Source: Cytophagales bacterium (GTDB lineage: Bacteria > Bacteroidota > Bacteroidia > Cytophagales > Cyclobacteriaceae). From it: a stretch of DNA of 64,000 nt. Location of the stretch: NCBI GenBank assembly GCA_022360015.1, contig JAKSDQ010000089.1, positions 85,560-149,559 on the forward strand, written 5' to 3'. This document shows, one piece after another, positions 24,914 through 34,486 of this stretch. Numbering within the stretch: the stretch's first letter is position 1; every line of letters begins with the position of its first letter. A program made the position numbers and the translations under genes. The notes under the pieces were generated by a model. The model ran no database searches, was not told the DNA's origin, and worked only from the letters and a program-made list of their open reading frames with translations.

Positions 24914-27805
24914 ATGAAGATACTTTTTACCTTAATCACCATTTTGCTACTTTATCACCAGAACCCTGCCCAGATGCGGACAATTTCAGGCAGGCTAACT
25001 TCAAGCCAGGATGGCAGTCCCCTGCCCGGGGTTAACATAATCATCAAAGGTACCGGTACCGGCACAGTTACGGATGCTGAAGGTTACTACGCTATAACAG
25101 CTCCCATCGGGGCCACTTTGGTATTTCAATTCATCGGTATGCAACCACGTGAGGTGGTTGTAACTAAGGATAACCTGCCACCGGTAAGACTTTCAAAAAA
25201 ACAAACAAGCAAAAGGGCAAGGCGAAAAAAACCTGAGATAAGCGCCATACCCATGTCTTTGTACCGCGACACTACAGTACAGGAGAGAACAGGAATCACC
25301 ACTTTAACAGACGAAACGCCATCCTATAAACGTGCGGGCAACATCAACCCGGCAACGGTGCGGTCGATTAAAAAATTGAAGGACACTTACGTTATTAAAT
25401 CATATGATTTTCCTGAGAAAAGAACTGGTTTTGGCTTACAATTCACCTCATCTTTGAATGTTGAGTCTATTAATCGACTGCCTTCTGTTCAAAAACAATA
25501 TGCGCAGGGCCGGCCTACTGGTGGCAATATGCTATGGAGGGGGGCGGATCAGCAGGAACTTTTCTCGTGGGGGCCATTAATTCGTACGCTGGAATTCGAT
25601 GGGAGCCATTATCCATACGATAAAAACGGAAGACTTACTGAGGCCGGAAAAGGCAATGGTAAAGCGGCCGGAAGTTATGATGCTTTTTCATTTTTCAGAA
25701 CCGGTCTGGCAACGGCGAATGAGCTTATGCTAACATTACCTGGACCGCAGCATAGTACTTTTGTTTTCGACCTTGAAAACAGAAGAAGAACTGGCGTCAT
25801 TCCTAATTCCGTTTATAAAAAGGCGAATTTTTCTTCAAGGCTTAATAATTTTCAGCTTCTCAGAAATATTACTGCCAATGCATCTGCTGCTTTTAACCGG
25901 TCAACCGGCGATTTACTAACCCGGGGAGCTAATATGGCCGTTATCGCAGGCAGTGTCTACCGGACTCCACCGACCTTTGACAATACCAATGGCTTGCCGG
26001 TTAGAACTGCCATAAACGCGGCGGAATCGTATCAATTACCGGGAGGTGCTATACGCACCCATGCGCCGGATTTGGTTGATAATCCCTTCGGGCTCGTAAA
26101 TGAGTTGCCCGACCGGGAGGAGCTCGAAAGGTGGATGGCATCTTTGCAGCTCAGATACCATCCCACCAATCCTTTCAGCCTTACACTGAATGCTAATGTC
26201 GATCGTCAAATGAGTGAAAACTTCTTTGGGATTCCTCATGGCTACTCCGGATATCCCGCAGGAAGATTGACACACCGGAAGGATGATCAGACATTTGCCC
26301 ATCTGGCGATTACACCATCTTATCATCATTTTCATGATCGCGGTGATTTAAAAATTAGCCTGTCCTATCAGGCGCAATACACCGGCAGGGCCCTGGACCG
26401 AATCGATGGCTTTGGCTTTAACGTTGAAACTTTCGGTACGCATGAGTTGGCGGATTCTACCTTTATAATAAATAAGCAACTTTCAAGGACTACACACGAG
26501 GTAATGGTCAATGCCAGATACAGCTACAATAACTGGTTGAATATACGTTTTGTCAACCGGCATTATTTCTCAAATACAGTTGATCCGAAACAATATACTA
26601 ATCTTTTTCCCTCAGGGAGTTTAAGTATTAATTTGGCAAAACTAATCGGTTTAGGGGCGATTCATGAGTTGAAATGGCATACTTCTGTTACACGCACCAT
26701 CCGGGAAGCCCCCCTATTGTATACAAATTGGTCGTATGGCTCTACTTTGATGGCCGTTGAAAACTACAAGGCCTTTTATGAGGCATCAGAATTGTTTTTC
26801 ATGTCATCCCTTATGCCCGAAACAGAGCGAAAATTTGAAACGGGCTTAAATTTGAAAGGATTCAATGGGTTATCACTGGCTTTCATCTACTTCAATAATC
26901 GCACAAGTGATTTTATTGTACCCGTTGGGGATGTTGATCGCTTCAACCTTCAAAATGCTGCCAGGATAAAAAATTATGGTGGAACCATTTCAGCCGGGTA
27001 TATCAGGGATATCGGTGTTTTTCGATATGGGGTGGATTTAAAATGGAGCAAATATGAAAGTATTGTCGAGGAAATTTACACGGGCAATGACCTGATTCCA
27101 TTGGCAGGATTCGAATCGGCGCAGTCGGTTCTGGCTCCGGGACAGCCGGTAGGCGCTATTTATGGCACTTCCTATATCAGAAACCAGGCAGGCATGAAGG
27201 TAATAGATAACACCGGCTTTCCCCTGAAAGATGAAGCATTGAAAATGATTGGAAATCCGATACCGGATTGGACGCTGGGGTGGTCATCTTTTTTTGAATG
27301 GAAACAGCTTAAACTTTCATTTTTATTCGATTTCAGGAAAGGTGGGGAGATTTGGAATGGCACCAATGCGGTGCTTGATTACCTGGGTAGATCCGCAACT
27401 ACCGGTGAACTCAGAAATACTTCCGATTATATTTTCGAGGGCGTCGATATCAATGATAACCCCAATACCATTCCGGTAGACTTCAGTGACCCGGAAGTTC
27501 CGGTAGAGGATAACCGCTGGGTTCGCTATGGCTGGGATGGCATTGGCGAAGATTATATTGAAGACGCTTCCTGGATACGGCTCAACGAGCTTACTTTATC
27601 TTATTATTTTAAACGCTCATGGAATAATAATATCCTCAAAGAGGTTAAGCTTTCACTGATAGGACGCAACCTGTTACTGATTACCCCCTATAGCGGTGTC
27701 GATCCGGCGGCCCATCTATTTGGTTATGGAACCGGGGCGGGATTAGACCTTTTCAATTCGCCCGCTGTCAGAAGTTATAGCGCCCAGATTACCATAAAAA
27801 TTTAA
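24914..27805 (+). CDS. SusC/RagA-like outer-membrane barrel without a plug domain
   Basis: 963 residues. After a signal peptide (MKILFTLITILLLYHQNPAQ) comes a carboxypeptidase-regulatory-like domain (about 22-92: SGRLTSSQDGSPLPGVNI, then FIGMQPREVVV), as in SusC proteins. Where the ~130-residue TonB plug should follow there are only ~90 basic, low-complexity residues with no RIRG, VDG or ITTKKG motifs. The sequence then resumes as a SusC barrel at GFGLQFTSSLNVESINRLPS and continues to the C terminus (YSAQITIKI). SusC proteins import glycans or peptides using TonB energy; without a plug, this one would be an open or externally gated pore. The partner gene starts four bases after its stop codon and contains the missing plug. 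Confidence 0.92.
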   Translation: MKILFTLITILLLYHQNPAQMRTISGRLTSSQDGSPLPGVNIIIKGTGTGTVTDAEGYYAITAPIGATLVFQFIGMQPREVVVTKDNLPPVRLSKKQTSKRARRKKPEISAIPMSLYRDTTVQERTGITTLTDETPSYKRAGNINPATVRSIKKLKDTYVIKSYDFPEKRTGFGLQFTSSLNVESINRLPSVQKQYAQGRPTGGNMLWRGADQQELFSWGPLIRTLEFDGSHYPYDKNGRLTEAGKGNGKAAGSYDAFSFFRTGLATANELMLTLPGPQHSTFVFDLENRRRTGVIPNSVYKKANFSSRLNNFQLLRNITANASAAFNRSTGDLLTRGANMAVIAGSVYRTPPTFDNTNGLPVRTAINAAESYQLPGGAIRTHAPDLVDNPFGLVNELPDREELERWMASLQLRYHPTNPFSLTLNANVDRQMSENFFGIPHGYSGYPAGRLTHRKDDQTFAHLAITPSYHHFHDRGDLKISLSYQAQYTGRALDRIDGFGFNVETFGTHELADSTFIINKQLSRTTHEVMVNARYSYNNWLNIRFVNRHYFSNTVDPKQYTNLFPSGSLSINLAKLIGLGAIHELKWHTSVTRTIREAPLLYTNWSYGSTLMAVENYKAFYEASELFFMSSLMPETERKFETGLNLKGFNGLSLAFIYFNNRTSDFIVPVGDVDRFNLQNAARIKNYGGTISAGYIRDIGVFRYGVDLKWSKYESIVEEIYTGNDLIPLAGFESAQSVLAPGQPVGAIYGTSYIRNQAGMKVIDNTGFPLKDEALKMIGNPIPDWTLGWSSFFEWKQLKLSFLFDFRKGGEIWNGTNAVLDYLGRSATTGELRNTSDYIFEGVDINDNPNTIPVDFSDPEVPVEDNRWVRYGWDGIGEDYIEDASWIRLNELTLSYYFKRSWNNNILKEVKLSLIGRNLLLITPYSGVDPAAHLFGYGTGAGLDLFNSPAVRSYSAQITIKI

Positions 27806-27809
27806 ATTT

Positions 27810-30800
27810 ATGAGACGATACAATTACTTCATACTTATATCCGGAGTTTTGTTTATCATGATTTCCGGTTTCCGGCTTATTCAATATTCAGATTTTCTGC
27901 AAAAGCTGAAACAAAGCCTTCTGGCTTACAATACCAACTATCCGGAAGAAAAGGTTTACCTGCAATTTGACAAACCATTTTATAAACCTGGTGAAGATAT
28001 ATGGTTCAATGCATTTGTATTGAACAGTAATACACATCAACCTACCGGCCTCAGCGATGTGGTATATGTTGAATTGATAGACCCAAAGGGAAATGTCGCC
28101 TCCCGGTTAGCCCTCATCATAAAAGAAGGCACGGCGCATGGTGATTTTCATTTACAGGAAACAGCACCGGGTGGGCTTTACCAAATCAGGGCTTTTACCC
28201 GCTGGATGAAAAATTTTGGAAAAGATAACCTGTTCAAGAAAGATATCCAGGTGCAAAGGGTTATCACACCTCGCCTGCTGCTTAAGCTGGACTATGAAAA
28301 AGAATCATATGGGCCGGGTGATGAGGTCAATGCGCAACTTATTGTTACCAACTTAAAAAATGAAAAAGTGGCGAATGCCTCCATCGGCTTTAGCGTTAAT
28401 ATCGATGGAACCGAAATCTTGGAATCAAAAGTATTCTCGGATGCGCAAGGTTTGGCAAAAATTTCTTTCCGGCTCCCTGATAGTCTGAATACCACCGATG
28501 GACTTTTACAGGCGATCATTGCCACAAACGGTATGGGAGAGTCTATTTCCCGCTCCATTCCTATTGTCTTGAATAAAATCACCGTACAATTTTTTCCCGA
28601 AGGTGGCTACTGGGTTGAAAATGTGAATACAAGAATTGCTTTTAAGGCAGTGAATGAATTTGGGAAAGGTGCTGACATCTCAGGCACTGTCATTGATGGG
28701 GATGGCCACATCATTACGCAGTTTGAAAGCTTTCACAGGGGCATGGGGGCTTTTGATATAAAACCGTTGGAAGGTAAAAAATATTTTGTCCGCCTCGATA
28801 CCCCCGCAGGTAATGAAACTTCGATACTTTTGCCACCTGCTCTTGTGTCTGGTTTTGTATTGAATCTGAAAGAAAACAGCGAATCATTCATTGAATGGTT
28901 GGTTCATGCGCCTGTTTCGGGCAATGTACACCTTGTTAGCCACGTTCATGGTGAAATTGTTTATGCCAAAAAGGTTAGCCTGGTAAAAGGTGAAAATTTA
29001 GTCAAAGTATCCACCGAAAAGTTTCCTGCCGGTATTGCTGTCTTTACCTTATTTGATAAAAATGGGGTGGAACAATGTGAGCGGCTGGTTTTCTTGAAAG
29101 GTAAAAAAGGATTAAACATCCGGCTTCATCCTGACAAAAAATATTACAGTCCGCGTGAAAAGGTTGAATTGACCATTGAAACCAGTGATAGTGATGGAAA
29201 ACCGATTCCTGCCAGACTTTCGCTGTCTGTGACAGATGATCGACTGATCTCTTTTGCAGATGATAAGCAGGATAACATACTATCTGCCTTCCTCTTGTCT
29301 TCGGAGGTAAAAGGGGAAGTGCAGGAACCCTCATTTTACTTTGACCCACAGGAATTGAAAGCTGCCCAAGCACTTGATTACCTGTTGATGACACAGGGTT
29401 GGCGAAGATTTACCTGGCAGGAGGTAAAAGAAACCAAAAGGACGATCACAATCACTCCGGAAAAGGTGAAAAACCTCACCGGCAGGGTTGTCAATACCGC
29501 CGGAGACGGCTTTCCTTCGGAAGTAATATTATTGGAAACGGGCAACCGAAAAAGAATTGCCAGTGTTCAGACCACTAAGGAAGGGAATTTTGTTTTTAGG
29601 AACATCGACCCCACCATTCCTGTGCTGCTATTCACAAAAAAACCGGGGCAGATTATCCTTCCGACAGAAAAAACAATTCAGGTTTTATCCGAACACCGGG
29701 GAGGAACCACTTCTCTTCCGGATATTGTTGAAGATGTGGCTGATGCGATACCTGCCCTGACGCCCACCAATGAAATCCGGGAATTTGCCGGTGAGAATGA
29801 ATTGAACATCAGCCTGGTAGAAGACAACAGCCGGTTAGAGGAAATTATCGTCCTGGCTTACGGTGTTGCAAACAAAAATGATTTAGTGGGTAGTGTTGTT
29901 AAGATCGGTGATAACCGTTTGGAAACAATATTTTCTTCGCCGGCGGTTGAAAATGTTATCCAGGGCCGGGTGGCCGGCGTGACCGTTAAACCACAAACAG
30001 GGAATGCCGGTTCGCAGACTCACCTGACCATCAGGGGAAACAGCTCGCTTAGCGCTGGCAGCACTGAGCCGCTATATGTAATTAATGGGCACCCTGCCGG
30101 AACCGGTTTAAACCAAAATTTTTCAAACAGCCATATGATCGGACCGGATAACATACAGACTATTGAATTTATTCACTCTCCGGAAGCTACTGCATTATTT
30201 GGAAGTGCTGCGGCTCATGGAGCCATATTGATTACTACCTGGCCCGGAATGAGTCACTATCTGAATTTTAAATACAAGAAAAATCCGGCCAGATATTCTT
30301 ACGTTACCATTAATCCCCGTCAATTTTCACCTGTAAGGGAGTTTTATATCCCTCCGCCTGCTTCCAAAGCCCAGGGCAAACGTGAGGACTTCCGGTCTGC
30401 GATCTATTGGAAACATACAGTTGCGACCGATGAGTATGGTAAGGCAAAACTTTCATTTTACAACAACGATGCTGTCAGTGCTTTTCGAATAACTGCGGAA
30501 GGAATCACCGGATCCGGTCTGATCGGGCGGAATGAAGAAGCCTACTATACCCGGCTGCCGTTTTCCCTGGATGCTAAATTGCCTGATTTTCTCGGCTTCG
30601 AGGATGTTTTAAAATTGCCGGTACGGGTAAAAAATGAGACTGCATCGGTACTTACAGGCAAAATCCTGTTGACCCTACCTGGGGAACTTTCCGTCCGCGA
30701 GTCCACTGAAATACAAATTCAGGTTCCTCCGCAATCTTCCAAAACTTATGCGTTTACTATTGCTTCAAAAGCCATCAAAGGAACATTTCCCATCACCTTA

Positions 30801-32444
30801 AAACTGGAATCACCCGGATTTCAAGATGAAATCAAACACTGGATTGATGTGCAGCCAGCAGGTTTTCCGGTGAGTTTAAGCTTTGCTGCCAGGGAACTGG
30901 ACAAGACCTTTCGCTTCACTATTCATGACCCGGAACTTGGCTCGGTAAAAGGAAAATTCACTGCTTTTCCGGAAATCCTGGGTGATCTTTTCACAGGTGC
31001 CGAATCTATTTTGCGGATGCCACACGGATGTTTTGAACAGGTTTCGTCCAGCACTTTCCCAAACATTCTGGCCCTGCAGTTTCTGAATCAATCTGGCACT
31101 ATCAGGCCAGATGTTGAAAAACGGGCGCTGTTTTATATTAAGAATGGCTATAAAAAACTTACGGCCTACGAAATAAATGGAGGTGGTTTTGAGTGGTTTG
31201 GCGACCCTCCGGCGCACGAGGGACTAAGTGCTTATGGGTTACTGCAATTCCATGAAATGAAGAAAGTTTTTCCCGGGGTGGATGAAAAGATGGTGAACCG
31301 CACCCGGGACTGGCTCCTGAGCAGACGTACTGGCAGAGGCGGATTTAAGCAAAACCTTGGAAAATATGGATTTTCTGCCGCCTCCAAAGCGGTTAACGAC
31401 GCTTACATAACTTTTGCATTATCAGAAACCGGAACAAAAGATATGCTGAAGGAATACAACCACTCCTTGACCGAATCGCTCAAAAGCAGAGACATGTACC
31501 GTATGGCGTTGATGGCCAATGTTGCTTTTAACCTGGGTAAACCGGATGATTACAGTAAGTTAATCCATATTTTCAGAGAAAAGATGAACGGTGAAGGAAT
31601 TGCCGGTCTGAAAATGGACCACTCAATCGTCAGGGGTTATGGCACCTCACTGCAAACCGAAACCGCCGCCCATTGGGCTGTCGCTCTGATGAAAGCCGCT
31701 ACCCCGGATTATGAACTCATCGAGAAATGCATGCAGGTAATATTGAATAACCGCCACCTCGGTGGTTTTGGCTCGACACAAGCCACTGCCACCGCCCTCA
31801 AAGCATTGACAGCATATGCCCAACTCTTAGGCACGACCCCGGATGATGGAGAAATACAGATCCTGGTGGACCATCAAATCATTGAAAGGCTTCCGTACGA
31901 AAAAGAAACCAAAGAAAAGCTTGTCTTAGATACGTTTGCGAGAAATTTTGAAAGCAACAAAGTACATAGTTTAAGAATTCTGTATAATGGAACCGGCAAA
32001 CCTTTATCGTACTCCGTAGATCTCCAATGGTATACCAAGAAACCGCTGTCCAATGCTCAGTGTCAAGTCAGCCTGGCCACTTCACTTGATAAACCGGCCG
32101 TAAAGGTCAACGAAACTGTAAGGCTGACGGCATCACTCAAAAATAAATCATCTGAAGGATTGCCTATGACCATGGCAGTAATCGGTATACCGGCCGGACT
32201 AAGTGTACAACCCTGGCAACTAAAAGAATTACAGGAAAAACAAGTGTTTGATTTCTACGAACTTGAAGGTGGTAAATTAATCCTCTATTACCGCGAAATG
32301 GCACCTAAGGCGATTCAAACCGTTAAACTGGATTTGAAGGCTGAGATACCCGGAACCTATACGGGGGCTGCCAGTTCGGCTTACCTGTATTATACGGATG
32401 AATATAAACATTGGGTCGAGGGTAATTCAATTTCCATTAACTGA
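27810..32444 (+). CDS. Alpha-2-macroglobulin-like protein carrying an internal TonB-receptor plug domain
   Basis: 1,544 residues with an N-terminal signal/anchor (about 1-25). Macroglobulin domains follow (MG2 at about 48: QFDKPFYKPGEDIWF), and the bait-type region ends near LDYLLMTQGWRRFTWQEV. From about 675 to 813 there is a complete SusC-type plug: LEEIIVLAYGV, IQGRVAGVTV, HLTIRGNSSL, PLYVINGHPAG and AILITTWPG. The macroglobulin order then resumes with the A2M domain (HTVATDEYGKAKLSF, about 868) and the thioester domain, where PHGCFEQ keeps the reactive pair Cys1074 and Gln1077. Alpha-2-macroglobulins trap proteases by covalent thioester attack. The plug is inserted between the bait half and the A2M domain. 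It forms an operon with the barrel gene; a 9-bp hairpin stem follows 26 bases after the stop. Confidence 0.93.
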   Translation: MRRYNYFILISGVLFIMISGFRLIQYSDFLQKLKQSLLAYNTNYPEEKVYLQFDKPFYKPGEDIWFNAFVLNSNTHQPTGLSDVVYVELIDPKGNVASRLALIIKEGTAHGDFHLQETAPGGLYQIRAFTRWMKNFGKDNLFKKDIQVQRVITPRLLLKLDYEKESYGPGDEVNAQLIVTNLKNEKVANASIGFSVNIDGTEILESKVFSDAQGLAKISFRLPDSLNTTDGLLQAIIATNGMGESISRSIPIVLNKITVQFFPEGGYWVENVNTRIAFKAVNEFGKGADISGTVIDGDGHIITQFESFHRGMGAFDIKPLEGKKYFVRLDTPAGNETSILLPPALVSGFVLNLKENSESFIEWLVHAPVSGNVHLVSHVHGEIVYAKKVSLVKGENLVKVSTEKFPAGIAVFTLFDKNGVEQCERLVFLKGKKGLNIRLHPDKKYYSPREKVELTIETSDSDGKPIPARLSLSVTDDRLISFADDKQDNILSAFLLSSEVKGEVQEPSFYFDPQELKAAQALDYLLMTQGWRRFTWQEVKETKRTITITPEKVKNLTGRVVNTAGDGFPSEVILLETGNRKRIASVQTTKEGNFVFRNIDPTIPVLLFTKKPGQIILPTEKTIQVLSEHRGGTTSLPDIVEDVADAIPALTPTNEIREFAGENELNISLVEDNSRLEEIIVLAYGVANKNDLVGSVVKIGDNRLETIFSSPAVENVIQGRVAGVTVKPQTGNAGSQTHLTIRGNSSLSAGSTEPLYVINGHPAGTGLNQNFSNSHMIGPDNIQTIEFIHSPEATALFGSAAAHGAILITTWPGMSHYLNFKYKKNPARYSYVTINPRQFSPVREFYIPPPASKAQGKREDFRSAIYWKHTVATDEYGKAKLSFYNNDAVSAFRITAEGITGSGLIGRNEEAYYTRLPFSLDAKLPDFLGFEDVLKLPVRVKNETASVLTGKILLTLPGELSVRESTEIQIQVPPQSSKTYAFTIASKAIKGTFPITLKLESPGFQDEIKHWIDVQPAGFPVSLSFAARELDKTFRFTIHDPELGSVKGKFTAFPEILGDLFTGAESILRMPHGCFEQVSSSTFPNILALQFLNQSGTIRPDVEKRALFYIKNGYKKLTAYEINGGGFEWFGDPPAHEGLSAYGLLQFHEMKKVFPGVDEKMVNRTRDWLLSRRTGRGGFKQNLGKYGFSAASKAVNDAYITFALSETGTKDMLKEYNHSLTESLKSRDMYRMALMANVAFNLGKPDDYSKLIHIFREKMNGEGIAGLKMDHSIVRGYGTSLQTETAAHWAVALMKAATPDYELIEKCMQVILNNRHLGGFGSTQATATALKALTAYAQLLGTTPDDGEIQILVDHQIIERLPYEKETKEKLVLDTFARNFESNKVHSLRILYNGTGKPLSYSVDLQWYTKKPLSNAQCQVSLATSLDKPAVKVNETVRLTASLKNKSSEGLPMTMAVIGIPAGLSVQPWQLKELQEKQVFDFYELEGGKLILYYREMAPKAIQTVKLDLKAEIPGTYTGAASSAYLYYTDEYKHWVEGNSISIN

Positions 32445-32469
32445 TCAGTTCGTACACCCAAAGAAAAAA

Positions 32470-32491
32470 GCATGGCCCAACCGGGCCATGC
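32470..32491. terminator. 9-bp perfect hairpin, probable terminator
   Basis: GCATGGCCC and GGGCCATGC pair perfectly around a four-base loop. It is 26 bases after the macroglobulin stop. The T-run, however, is on the minus-strand side (CTTTTTTCTTTGG), which suits transcripts arriving from the minus-strand gene that ends at 32859. It may act in both directions. Confidence 0.75.
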
Positions 32492-32858
32492 CGATCATTA
32501 TGAAAAAATCTCTCTTGCCGCCGGTTGGTTGTGAATGATGAAATCTGTTATAAAACCATGAACCTGTTATTTATTGTATATAGGTCGAAGCCGTTAGGGA
32601 AATTGTAACCGGCATCAAAAGTTTTACAATTTTTGTGCCCTTGGAAAAACAGCATGTACATGCAAAAATTTACCTACTGGGAGGAATACAGGCTCAAAAC
32701 TGCCATTTCCTTATGAAAGAACAATTTCGTTGTCCCAAAATTCTCCTACTATCAAACATCTTCCCCTACTCAATTCCTCCGGATAATTCTTTGCCTCTGT
32801 AAATTCGATTTATTTAAAATTTGAGTAAAATTCATTATCCGAAGTAACTGCGCAACTA
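32492..32858. other. Intergenic gap, nothing recognised
   Basis: 367 bases between the hairpin and the end of the minus-strand gene. AT-rich, with no coding character in any frame and no repeat seen. Confidence 0.45.
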
Positions 32859-34316
32859 TCATTTTCTGGCAAAGTTCCAAACAACTCCGATATAATAGCC
32901 TGTCTTCATTTTTTCGAATGTAGGAACGGAAGAAAGCGACTGTGGTACAGGGTTATTCGGATTTCTACCATCATCAGAAACCGTCTCACTCAAACTCTTC
33001 ACTTTGCTCCACACCAAACCGGCAGAAATTCCCAATGATTGCTTCTCAAGAAACAACGCGTGCCAGCCCAGGAAGTATCTGGATTTTCCATCGGTTAAAC
33101 CGATTCCGTATCCGAGAGAGGGGCCGTGCCGTGCCCAACATCGCCGAAAGGAAAAATTAACCAATGCACCAAAGGTAATATCTCCCTCGAACCCATCTTC
33201 TCGTTTAATGACCCTGGTGGTATCTGTTTCCCCCTGACTATTCATGGTGATCTCATTATCCAAAAAGTAGTTTCTTTCCCAAAGTGAGTTGTATAAGAAC
33301 CCGGTCGAAAAATCTATATCCATACCTTTGCAAATGGGGGCATCTATCTTTTGAATAAACACGGTGTCTTTGGGAGCGTATTTATTAGTTAAGGCCACAT
33401 TTATTCGCGCTGCATCGGCATTTTTGGTGTAATAAAAGCTTTCGGTGGTTTGCACTTTCTTAGGGTTTGCGAGATTTTGGAGGATGGGTAACCGCTCAGT
33501 AATCTTGATTTTATTCTTGACATACTTATGGGATAAGTTAATGCTTGCTATTGAGGTCAGTAAAACAGTGTCAACTTTAAGCCCGGAATCAATCGTTTTG
33601 TCTATGGTCTCTTTAAGGGCATCCAGCGCCAATAAATCGTTACTTATTGAGTCCGCCAGCATGTTAATATCATCTACTCCATACTTGCTGGTATATTTGG
33701 CAAGTTCCTTATCGACAAAGCGCTTCATATCCTGAGGATAATTCTCCATATTCTTTAGGATATGGAGGAATTTGGAGCTGTTAGTATTCACATAATTTAT
33801 ATTTTCATATATATCGTTGTATTTTTTAATTTTTGGATTTAGCAATTGATAGGATTCGATCAAGTCACGATAATATGGTAACTGGCTATTGGATATCTCT
33901 AACTCTGATAGAATTATACTGTCCTTAGTAAGCAGTTTTCCTAGAGATATTTTTTCTTCACCGAAAGGTTGTGGGACTGGAATTACCTTGGGACCAGGTG
34001 GGATGGGCTGTTGATCCAAACTTATCAAACCAAAATAAGCACTCAGCGACCCGGGAATGCCTACTTTGAAATTGACAGTCTTTGCACTTAGAATTCGTAA
34101 ATCATATTTGTATTCATTGGGATTCTCAATTTCAAAATAGTATTTAATAGCCTCTTTCTTGCCAAGCTGGCACCTTTCATTTTGAAAACTATTGAGTACA
34201 TATTTCCTTTTTACGCGATCATATTGGATCGTTATCTTACACCCTTTTTGGGATGATTGTCCATGCAGATTGGCTACTGTGAAAAGCAATAAAATCAGTG
34301 TTACATATTTAGGCAT
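32859..34316 (-). CDS. Secreted protein, probably with C-terminal outer-membrane barrel strands
   Basis: 485 residues starting with a clean signal peptide (MPKYVTLILLLFTVANLHGQ). The middle (about 150-280) is helical and may form a coiled coil. The last 150 residues contain repeated Gly/aromatic strands (GALVNFSFRRCW, SLGYGIGLTDG, LGISAGLVWSKVK, GYYIGVVWNFARK), a pattern of a small outer-membrane barrel ending in an aromatic-containing strand. No family recognised. It is a single gene with the 32470 hairpin as a possible terminator. Confidence 0.75.
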   Translation of the reverse strand: MPKYVTLILLLFTVANLHGQSSQKGCKITIQYDRVKRKYVLNSFQNERCQLGKKEAIKYYFEIENPNEYKYDLRILSAKTVNFKVGIPGSLSAYFGLISLDQQPIPPGPKVIPVPQPFGEEKISLGKLLTKDSIILSELEISNSQLPYYRDLIESYQLLNPKIKKYNDIYENINYVNTNSSKFLHILKNMENYPQDMKRFVDKELAKYTSKYGVDDINMLADSISNDLLALDALKETIDKTIDSGLKVDTVLLTSIASINLSHKYVKNKIKITERLPILQNLANPKKVQTTESFYYTKNADAARINVALTNKYAPKDTVFIQKIDAPICKGMDIDFSTGFLYNSLWERNYFLDNEITMNSQGETDTTRVIKREDGFEGDITFGALVNFSFRRCWARHGPSLGYGIGLTDGKSRYFLGWHALFLEKQSLGISAGLVWSKVKSLSETVSDDGRNPNNPVPQSLSSVPTFEKMKTGYYIGVVWNFARK

Positions 34317-34486
34317 GACAACTAATATTTAGAAAATGAAGTAATTTTGTTAACATTTAAAAAGAGCAGATTTTACGCCATCAGGCAATACCCAAGATTG
34401 GATATTTGCCTGATGTAGAAGTTTATAAAACAGGTGCTATCGACACATAATTTGGTATCAATTGGTCTCTGTTTTTCCGGATGATA

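Noticed and set aside
24751..24942. Minus-strand open frame reading LTPDSSLLTPVR
   Set aside because: This is the translation of the GGAGTCAGG-type repeat cluster, and it overlaps the start of the receptor gene.
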